From positions 1 through 14,851 of the forward strand of contig NZ_WBSL01000023.1 in NCBI RefSeq assembly GCF_009377345.1: 14,851 nucleotides of DNA, in the 5' to 3' direction. A program made the translations under genes and the position numbers. Origin of the DNA: Deinococcus terrestris (GTDB lineage Bacteria > Deinococcota > Deinococci > Deinococcales > Deinococcaceae). Position 1 is the first letter of the stretch. The number at the start of each line of letters is the position of its first letter. The notes beneath the pieces were generated by a model. That model did no database searches. It was not told the origin of the DNA and saw only the letters and a list, made by a program, of their open reading frames with translations. Positions 4,911-10,376 of the stretch are shown here, in pieces.

Positions 4911-5842
4911 CGCTCGACCTCTACCGGCACGGACCGCTTGCGCCGTCCCGGGCCTGGGTGTCGCTCGCTCCCGAGGAGCGGCGGCGACGGGCAGTCGCGG
5001 CGGTCGCGGAGCAGGACGTGGGGACACTGCTCGACCTGTTGGAAGCCCATCACGTCCGTACCCACGGCCATGTGAGCCAAGAGACGCTGCGCAAGTACCG
5101 GCTCGGCGCCCGAGTCTGGCTGGACTACACCCAAAGTCATGCGGTGAAGGTGCTGCACCCGGACCCCGAGCACGCGGACCTGTGGGTACGTGGGCTGGAG
5201 GCCAGCGGGAAGTCGCCCGCTTCCGTCGGCGTGTTGCTCGCCGGGGCACGGGCGCTCTATGCGGCCCTGCGCTGGGCAAAGGCCACCACAGACCACCCCT
5301 TCACCGACGTCAAACCACGTAAGGACAAACGGCGGCCCTGGGATAAAAGACAGCCCTACCCGGAAGGGGATGTGGGCAGGCTCCTCGCTGTGGCACCGAT
5401 TGAGATGCGGGTACTGCTGAGACTCGGGGGCGTCGCCGGGCTCCGCGCTTCGGAGATCACGTCCCTGAAGTGGGGCGACCTGGACCTTGACGGCGGGTCC
5501 CTCACCGTGCGGAACGGCAAGGGCGGGAAGACCCGGCGCGTCCTGCTGTCGTCCTCATTGATGGCGGACCTGCGAGAGCTGGGGCCGCAACACGACGAGG
5601 TGGCGGTGATTGGGCGAACCCCGGAGGCGGCACGGGGGAGGCTGCGAACCCTCTGCCAGCGGGAAGGCATTCCCTACCTGGGCCTACATGCGCTGCGGCA
5701 CACCGCGGGAACGCGGCTGGTGCGGGCGGGCTTCCAGCTCCAGGATGTGGCCGAGCACCTGGGACACAGTGACGTGCAGACCGCCCGCACCTACGGCAAG
5801 TGGGCGGATGATCGACTCAAAGAGCACATGAGGGGAAGTTGA
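4907..5842 (+). CDS. Tyrosine recombinase (phage-integrase family)
   Basis: A 311-residue site-specific recombinase. The N-terminal half carries a SAM-like core-binding domain (TLRKYRLGARVWLDY through LRWAKATTDHPF). The C-terminal catalytic domain has all expected residues: R180 in GLRASEI, K205 in NGKGGKTRR, H261 and R264 in HALRHTAG, H287 in EHLGHSD, and the nucleophile Y296 in ARTYGKW. The frame stays open far upstream, but the ATG at 4907 overlaps the preceding stop (ATGA) and has GGGGAG just before it, giving a normal family length. It belongs to an operon with the membrane protein. Its target site is unknown. A decayed recombinase end lies directly downstream. Confidence 0.88.
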   Translation: MTLDLYRHGPLAPSRAWVSLAPEERRRRAVAAVAEQDVGTLLDLLEAHHVRTHGHVSQETLRKYRLGARVWLDYTQSHAVKVLHPDPEHADLWVRGLEASGKSPASVGVLLAGARALYAALRWAKATTDHPFTDVKPRKDKRRPWDKRQPYPEGDVGRLLAVAPIEMRVLLRLGGVAGLRASEITSLKWGDLDLDGGSLTVRNGKGGKTRRVLLSSSLMADLRELGPQHDEVAVIGRTPEAARGRLRTLCQREGIPYLGLHALRHTAGTRLVRAGFQLQDVAEHLGHSDVQTARTYGKWADDRLKEHMRGS

Positions 5843-5846
5843 CATA

Positions 5847-5975
5847 CTGTGGCACTACGCCGGGATGCGGATGGTACGCGCGGGGCCCTCTCTCCACGTC
5901 GCCGCCCAGCACCTCGGGCACAGCATCAAGACTTAGGCCAAGTGGATCAATCCCAGCCTGAAACGTCCGTACCTG
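5847..5975 (+). pseudogene. Decayed C-terminus of a second tyrosine recombinase
   Basis: The plus frame from 5847 reads LWHYAGMRMVRAG, then HVAAQHLGHSIKT, a TAG stop (5934-5936), and AKWINPSLKRPYL. This is the HxxR-to-tyrosine end of an integrase (family form LRHTAGTRLVRAG...LGHSSIKTTEIYAKW). The arginine of the HxxR box is not in place, and the segment with the catalytic tyrosine is replaced by a deletion and stop. It resembles the intact upstream recombinase but is not a copy. It suggests an older integrase gene displaced at this locus. From 5976 to the transposon at 6094 I see no gene. Confidence 0.6.
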
Positions 5976-6093
5976 TGCCCTGCCCATGGGAAAGTCTGGT
6001 GCTTCATATCAGGGAGCAGGCACCCACCGCCGTTTCTACAGAGTTTGCATAACCATGCCCCTTACGGAGCTGGCCTCACTGGGGCGAGATCCT

Positions 6094-6099
6094 TACACA
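6094..6099 (+). repeat. Target-site duplication, left copy
   Basis: TACACA abuts the left end of the transposon and is repeated exactly at 13403-13408 against the right end. Tn3-family elements usually duplicate 5 bp, and 6 bp is within known variation. One matching base could be chance. Confidence 0.75.
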
Positions 6100-6139
6100 G
6101 GGGTCAAGACCCGATTTCAACATTTTTGTACGCTAAGCG
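6100..6139 (+). repeat. Left terminal inverted repeat of the Tn3-family element
   Basis: Begins GGGGTCAAGACCCGATTTC and ends GTACGCTAAGCG, with the family's GGGG start and CGCTAAG inner end. It mismatches the right end at only four of 40 positions (4, 20, 28, 31). Weaker similarity continues inward to about 6160, including CAGCAC. Confidence 0.9.
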
Positions 6140-6183
6140 GAAACGCCATTCAGCACCGCGCCAGCGTCGGCCTTTGTTCGTGT

Positions 6184-6453
6184 TTACCCGCTGGCACAGG
6201 CCACACCCTGACTTTCACTGCACTGGGCACGCCTCTCAAAGCGTCCAGCACGTCGTCCCGCTTCAGTCGGTCGACGCGACCGGGGCAAGCGCGACGCGAA
6301 TGACGTGCCGCCGACTTCCACCCAGCCCTTGTCCCGCACGAACGACGTCATAAGTTCGCGCTGCAACGCCTTGGCGTCCCCCGGCGACAGGAACAGGTCT
6401 CCCGTCCCGAGGTCGACGAACGCGGGCGTGAGATCATCCAGCAGCCCCACCAT
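6184..6453 (-). CDS. Small unknown protein at the transposon's left end
   Basis: A possible 89-residue product with an N-terminal half that looks like real protein (VGLLDDLTPAFVDLGTGD, then a segment with LSPGDAKALQRELMTSFV and DKGWVEVGG). The second half is arginine/serine-rich and may be out-of-frame sequence, so the gene may be broken after about residue 55. I use the ATG at 6451-6453, which has AAGGA seven bases upstream; a GTG immediately precedes it. It is divergent from the MarR gene. I do not recognise the family. Confidence 0.35.
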   Translation of the reverse strand: MVGLLDDLTPAFVDLGTGDLFLSPGDAKALQRELMTSFVRDKGWVEVGGTSFASRLPRSRRPTEAGRRAGRFERRAQCSESQGVACASG

Positions 6454-6508
6454 CACGCGGTCCTTGGGATGGAGTATGGCTCAAAGCCAGGAGATTTCTG
6501 GCTGACGC

Positions 6509-6537
6509 TTGACGTTCCCCCCAGCGGGACTTACACT
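6509..6537 (+). promoter_or_regulatory. Promoter of the MarR gene
   Basis: TTGACG (6509-6514) and TACACT (6532-6537) are separated by exactly 17 bases. The -10 is six bases before the GTG at 6544, so the transcript should be leaderless. An inverted repeat AGCCAG/CTGGCT (6485-6490 and 6498-6503) sits just upstream of the -35 and could be a further protein-binding site. Confidence 0.7.
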
Positions 6538-6540
6538 GCC

Positions 6541-6564
6541 CTTGTGTTTAGTCCTAAACACAAG
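6541..6564. promoter_or_regulatory. MarR operator 1, over its own start codon
   Basis: Perfect inverted arms CTTGTGTTTAG (6541-6551) and CTAAACACAAG (6554-6564) around TC. The site covers the predicted transcription and translation start of the MarR gene. The core TTTAGTCCTAAA is repeated in operator 2 upstream of the SDR gene. Confidence 0.8.
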
Positions 6565-6999
6565 GGCGAGGACGAACGTGGGCAAGAACATGCGTTGGCG
6601 CTGCTCGCGTGGTCTCGCCTGGTTCGCGTCGCCCAGAAGGTCAGCCGGCTGGGCGCCGAGCGGCTGCGGGAACGTGGACTGACCCCGGTGCAGTTCGACG
6701 TGTTGCGCCGCATTGCGTCCCGTCCCGATCAACCGCAGCAGGACCTGGTAGAGCGCCTCGACGTGACCCGTGGCAACGTGTCTCAACTCCTCAGCAAGCT
6801 TGAAGCCGACGGGCTGATCCTGCGCGTGCCGCAAGGAGGCGCGAACTTGCTACGCCTCACCGACCGGGGCCAGGAGATGGTGGCCCTACTCCTTCCCGAC
6901 CACGACCGATTTATCCGTGAGCGTTTCGCCGCCCTGTCCACAGAGGAGGTCCAGCACCTGTTGTTCCTGCTCGAAAAGCTCGACCGCGACGTGAGCTGA
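6544..6999 (+). CDS. MarR-family transcriptional regulator
   Basis: A 151-residue dimeric winged-helix regulator. Helices precede the DNA-binding domain at about residues 46-120 (LTPVQFDVLRRIASRP, QQDLVERLDVTRGNVSQLL, then SKLEADGLILR and a wing with GGANLLRLTDRG), followed by a C-terminal dimerisation helix. I choose GTG 6544 over the ATG at 6469: the -35/-10 pair at 6509-6537 lies downstream of that ATG, and the GTG is six bases after the -10, giving a normal MarR length. The protein has no cysteine, so it probably senses a small ligand rather than oxidation of a thiol. Two matching palindromes, here and at 7021-7040, suggest that it represses itself and the SDR operon. The ligand is unknown. 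Confidence 0.85.
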   Translation: MFSPKHKGEDERGQEHALALLAWSRLVRVAQKVSRLGAERLRERGLTPVQFDVLRRIASRPDQPQQDLVERLDVTRGNVSQLLSKLEADGLILRVPQGGANLLRLTDRGQEMVALLLPDHDRFIRERFAALSTEEVQHLLFLLEKLDRDVS

Positions 7000-7020
7000 C
7001 CACGATCTGTTTTTGCAAAG

Positions 7021-7040
7021 CTTGTTTAGTCCTAAACAAG
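7021..7040. promoter_or_regulatory. MarR operator 2, upstream of the SDR operon
   Basis: Perfect inverted arms CTTGTTTAG (7021-7029) and CTAAACAAG (7032-7040) around TC. It shares the TTTAGTCCTAAA core with operator 1, with shorter arms. It lies 40 bp before the SDR start and 22 bp after the MarR stop, so it should control a promoter inside the intergenic gap. TTGCAA at 7013-7018 may be the -35. Confidence 0.75.
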
Positions 7041-7079
7041 AGAGACGGGCTCTGACCGCCCGCACAAAAGGAGGACAGC

Positions 7080-8003
7080 ATGAAGGTCTTTCTGACTGGC
7101 GCCACTGGCTACATCGGCAGCGTCGTCGCCGAACGGCTGCTCGAGCATGGCCACGAGGTGCTCGGCCTCGCGCGTTCAGATCAGGCGGCGGCCCACTTGC
7201 ACGCGAGGGGCGTTGAACCGCTGTCCGGCGACCTCGCCGATGCAGGCCGCCTGATCGAGGGCGCCACACGCGCCGACGCGGTGATCCACCTCGCCCAGAG
7301 CCGCTTCGATCCAGGAGGCGACTTCGCTGCCCAGATGCAGCAGATGGGCCAACAGGCCACCCGGGCCATGGGGGCCTTCCTAAGGGCGCTCTCCGGCAGC
7401 GGCAAGACCCTGATGCTCACCGGCGGCACAGGCGCTTACGGCGACACAGGAGACAGCATCGTGGACGAGGACACACCGCTTCCGGAGAGTCCCATGACGG
7501 CCGCTCTCGCCGAGAACGAGCGGCGCGTCCTGACGGCCGCGGGCGTGCGCGGCATGGCGGTGCGACCGGCCATCGTGTACGGTCGTGGCGGCGGTCCCCT
7601 CACCCTGCAACTGAGCATGGCCCGCCAATTCGGCGGCGTGATGTTCACGGGGGACGGCGAGAATGCCCTCTCGTTCGTGCATGTGGACGACGTCGCCGAC
7701 TTGTACGTCCGCCTGCTGGAACGCGGCGAGGCGGGGATGGTGCTCAACGCCGTGGCCGAGCCCTGGGTGACGCAGGGGGACGTGTTGCGGGCGGTGAGCG
7801 AAGCGGCGGGCTTCGGCGGTGTCATTCAGCCCATGCCCGAGGAGATGGCGCGTGGCCTCGCCTACGGCGGGGGAGGCCTGTTCGCCCGCAACATGCGTGT
7901 TTCCGCCCGAAAAGCCCGTGCCTTTGGCTGGACGCCCCGCCGCCCCTCCGTGCTCGACGACCTGCGGCACGGTTCGTACGCCCAACAGGGGAACCCCGCA
8001 TGA
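7080..8003 (+). CDS. Atypical/extended SDR, NAD(P)-dependent epimerase/dehydratase type
   Basis: A 307-residue Rossmann-fold oxidoreductase. The N-terminus MKVFLTGATGYIGSVV carries the dinucleotide motif (G7, G10, G13), followed by DADAVIHLAQ-type and TGGTGAYGDTG strands. A substrate-side segment has AVRPAIVYGRGGG and ALSFVHVDDVADLYVRLL, typical of extended SDRs. The classical YxxxK is not evident: the corresponding stretch reads TAALAENERRVL, so the catalytic chemistry may be altered. The start at ATG 7080 has a strong AAAGGAGG six to seven bases upstream. It is the first gene after MarR operator 2 and overlaps the DUF6069 gene by 4 bp. The substrate cannot be predicted. Confidence 0.85.
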   Translation: MKVFLTGATGYIGSVVAERLLEHGHEVLGLARSDQAAAHLHARGVEPLSGDLADAGRLIEGATRADAVIHLAQSRFDPGGDFAAQMQQMGQQATRAMGAFLRALSGSGKTLMLTGGTGAYGDTGDSIVDEDTPLPESPMTAALAENERRVLTAAGVRGMAVRPAIVYGRGGGPLTLQLSMARQFGGVMFTGDGENALSFVHVDDVADLYVRLLERGEAGMVLNAVAEPWVTQGDVLRAVSEAAGFGGVIQPMPEEMARGLAYGGGGLFARNMRVSARKARAFGWTPRRPSVLDDLRHGSYAQQGNPA

Positions 8004-8434
8004 CCTCGCTGCACTCGGCCTCCCCACAAACGCGTATTCATGCGCGACAGCTCCTCACGCGCGCGGCCCTGACGGCCATGCTCGCGGTCCTCCTCAACGG
8101 GACTTTATATGCCGCGACGGCTGCAAGAGGTGTCTTCCCACCCGACGTGATCATTCCCGCGGCCGGCCGGCCCATGTCCTTTCCACCCGTGATGCTGGCC
8201 TCGGTGCTCGGCGTGATCGGGGCGACGCTCACCCTCGCGCTGCTCGCGCGCCTGACCCGTCACCCCATCCGGAACTTCCGCGTGCTCGGCGGCGTCATCC
8301 TGCTCGCGTCGTTCGTCACACCGTTCTCCATTCCGAACATCCCCATCCCCATGCTCCTCACGCTCGACGCAATGCACGTCATCGTCGCCGTTCTGTGCCT
8401 CACCCTTCTGCCAGGCCGGGCGAAGGAGGCCTGA
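8000..8434 (+). CDS. DUF6069-like four-helix membrane protein
   Basis: A 144-residue integral membrane protein with helices at about residues 22-42, 63-83, 94-110 and 115-137. It has the GVFPPDVIIPAAGRP motif after the first helix and LDAMHVIVAV in the last one. This matches the remembered pattern of DUF6069 proteins (VFP.DV..P.AG.P after helix 1, L..MH in helix 4), often found near short-chain dehydrogenases and regulators. Its ATG overlaps the SDR stop by 4 bp, and the next SDR gene starts one base after its stop, so the three genes form one tight operon. Its function is unknown. Confidence 0.75.
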   Translation: MTSLHSASPQTRIHARQLLTRAALTAMLAVLLNGTLYAATAARGVFPPDVIIPAAGRPMSFPPVMLASVLGVIGATLTLALLARLTRHPIRNFRVLGGVILLASFVTPFSIPNIPIPMLLTLDAMHVIVAVLCLTLLPGRAKEA

Positions 8435-8435
8435 C

Positions 8436-9365
8436 GTGACGACGGGTTCTGTTCTGGTCGTGGGTGCCACGGGGAACCTCGGCGGCAAGGTGGTGCGGGA
8501 ACTGCTCGGACGGGACAAGCGCGTGCGGGCACTCGTTCGCCAGGGCTCGGATGCCACGAAGCTCACTCAGCAGGGTGTGGAGGTGGTGCGTGGTGATCTG
8601 ACCCAGCCCGCCTCCCTCGGTCCCGCACTCGACGGCGTGGACGCCCTCGTGACCACGGCCGCCGGGTATGTCCGGCGGCGGCGCGGCGACACCTTGCGGA
8701 GCGTGGACGACCAGGGCAACCGGCACCTGATTGAGGCGGCCAGCCATGCCCGGCTGGGCCGTTTCGTGTTCACCAGTGTCCTCGCTGCCGATCAGGCCAG
8801 GGGGGTGCCGCACTTTTACCAGAAGTACCTGATTGAGCAGGCACTGGAAGCGAGTGGCCTCCCCTTCGTGGCGTTGCGACCGGGAGGGTTTATTGACACG
8901 GGCTTGAATCCAGCGCAGATTCGGCGGGGCCTTCTGACGGCCGTGGGCAATCCGGAGACACCGCAGACCGCCGTGCTCACTGACGACGTGGCCCGCGTCC
9001 TCGCGCTGGCGGTGGACGAGCCGCGCGCGGTGGGGCAGCGTATCGACCTGGGCACGGATCGTCCCGCCTCGTTCGCCGAGACGGCCCGCGTTCTGTCGCG
9101 GCTGCTGGAACGTGAGGTGAAGGTACGAAGACTCCCTCTGGGCGTCGCGCACCTGTTGCTCTCCACGATGAATGTGTTCAAGCCGGGCCTACGCGACTAC
9201 GTCCCGATGTTTGAATTTATCGCCACGGGTCGGTTTGTGGCGGACACGTCGCGCCAACTTGAGTTGTTTGGGCCGGTGCCCTCGCTGGAAGAGGCGCTGA
9301 CACAATGGCTGAGCGAGGTCGGTCTTCGCCCGATCCAGACCGTCCGCTTATCCAGTTTACCTTGA
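8436..9365 (+). CDS. NAD(P)-binding SDR, NmrA-like
   Basis: A 309-residue atypical SDR. The N-terminal GSVLVVGATGNLGGKVV holds the nucleotide motif (G10, G13, G16), with R-rich strand 2 (RVRALVRQG) pointing to NADP(H). RFVFTSVLAAD then HFYQKYLIEQAL contains a YxxxE-like pair of the NmrA/isoflavone-reductase type, and the LRPGGFIDTG segment is typical of this group. I use GTG 8436, which has GAAGGAGG (8422-8429) at a good distance and follows the DUF6069 stop by one base. The end overlaps the convergent recombinase gene by 9 bp (9357-9365). That implies the passenger was fused tightly against the transposition module and the last residues may be acquired sequence. The substrate is unknown; quinone-type reduction is one possibility. 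Confidence 0.82.
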   Translation: MTTGSVLVVGATGNLGGKVVRELLGRDKRVRALVRQGSDATKLTQQGVEVVRGDLTQPASLGPALDGVDALVTTAAGYVRRRRGDTLRSVDDQGNRHLIEAASHARLGRFVFTSVLAADQARGVPHFYQKYLIEQALEASGLPFVALRPGGFIDTGLNPAQIRRGLLTAVGNPETPQTAVLTDDVARVLALAVDEPRAVGQRIDLGTDRPASFAETARVLSRLLEREVKVRRLPLGVAHLLLSTMNVFKPGLRDYVPMFEFIATGRFVADTSRQLELFGPVPSLEEALTQWLSEVGLRPIQTVRLSSLP

Positions 9366-10256
9366 CCCCCGCTTCCTGCGCCAGGCACGCATCTCGGCGT
9401 CCGCGGTCTGGTCGCTGACCTCGGCGTAGCGCAGCGTCGTCTGGATGTGACGGTGCCCGAGCCGTTTGCGGATCGTCTCGAGGCTGACCCCGCCATTCAC
9501 CAGTTCCGTGGCGTGGCTGTGGCGCAACTGATGCAAGCTGCACTTCACCTCGGCCCGTTCGGTGTACGCCTGCCACCGCTCCTGGATGGAGGAATAGCCC
9601 ATCGCCCCACCCTTGCCGTTCTTGAGGGCCTGAAAGAGGTGCCCGTGGGTGTAAGGAAGCCCCCGGAGGTACTGGCGCAGGGCGGCCACGAGTCTGGGGT
9701 CGTCGAGCAGGATCGTCCGCTTGCGCCCTCCCTTCCCCAGGACCGTCAGGTGCTCATCCCCTTTCGTCAGGTCAAGGTCCTCCAGGTGCAGGCCCAGCAC
9801 CTCCCCGATGCGCAGCCCCGTCTCGAACAGCAGGCGGAACAGCAACCGGTCCCGTGGCTGCCCGGCGGGAATCACCGCGAGAATCCGTTCCACTTCGGCC
9901 CGCCGCAGCCCTCGGGGATGGGGCTCGGGAAGCCGCACCCGCTCCAGTTCGTGGGCGACGTTGCGAGTGAAGTGCCCGCGCCGTTCGCCCCAGGTGCAGA
10001 AGTGGCGGAACGCGACGTGCTTGCGGCCAACCGTCGCAGGCTTCCAGTGGGCGTGAGCGGCGAAGTACCGGGCCAGGGCGGCCTCATCGAGGACGGCGGT
10101 GTCAAGCCAGGAGGTCAGGTGCCTTAGGTCAGCGGCGTAGGCGCGAAGCGTGTGCGCCGACCGCTGCCCGGAGAGGTCGTGGATGAAGCTGGGCACCAAC
10201 TCGTTCAGGGGAGGACTCGTCATCGCGCACACTCCATCCGGTGATAAGCGGGCCAT
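9357..10256 (-). CDS. Tyrosine recombinase of the Tn3-family transposon (TnpI-type)
   Basis: A 299-residue recombinase that should resolve transposition cointegrates. The N-terminal core-binding domain includes SAHTLRAYAADLRHLTSWL. The catalytic residues are R149 (ETGLRIGEV), K175 (GKGGRKR), H242 and R245 (LHQLRHSHAT), H268 (RLGHRHI) and Y277 (LRYAEV), a complete set. It is divergent from tnpA with a 120-bp gap, as in Tn4430-type elements. The ATG at 10256 has GAAGG before it. A second ATG, twelve codons in at 10221-10223, has GGAG seven bases ahead and may be the true start. Its sequence is closer to XerC/D-like proteins than to the other recombinase in this window. Confidence 0.85.
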   Translation of the reverse strand: MARLSPDGVCAMTSPPLNELVPSFIHDLSGQRSAHTLRAYAADLRHLTSWLDTAVLDEAALARYFAAHAHWKPATVGRKHVAFRHFCTWGERRGHFTRNVAHELERVRLPEPHPRGLRRAEVERILAVIPAGQPRDRLLFRLLFETGLRIGEVLGLHLEDLDLTKGDEHLTVLGKGGRKRTILLDDPRLVAALRQYLRGLPYTHGHLFQALKNGKGGAMGYSSIQERWQAYTERAEVKCSLHQLRHSHATELVNGGVSLETIRKRLGHRHIQTTLRYAEVSDQTADAEMRAWRRKRGSR

Positions 10257-10323
10257 GCCTAACCTTCATCGTAGGGCTTCCACTCTCGATTCTTCGCACT
10301 TCCTGGAGGAAAATCCGGTGATA
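10236..10323. promoter_or_regulatory. Candidate internal resolution site of the transposon
   Basis: An 11-bp direct repeat ATCCGGTGATA occurs at 10236-10246 and 10313-10323, 77 bp apart, between and slightly within the 5' end of the recombinase gene. The second copy begins an imperfect inverted pair with ATTACACCCGG (about 10330-10340) around a short centre, the shape of a tyrosine-recombinase core site. Position and symmetry fit the internal recombination site of TnpI-type elements; the exact crossover point is not determined. Confidence 0.5.
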
Positions 10324-10376
10324 GGGACAATTACACCCGGAAAAGGGAACCTCTGCCTGAACGCCTGGGGCTCAGC

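Noticed and set aside
5986..6303. A plus-strand frame running into the transposon's left end
   Set aside because: It reads through the inverted repeat and continues in transposon DNA. The uninterrupted version, joined at TACACA, would end soon after at 13451-13453 and matches nothing I know.
6469..6543. Upstream ATG for the MarR protein
   Set aside because: The -35 and -10 lie downstream of this ATG, and the extra residues do not look like a MarR N-terminus.
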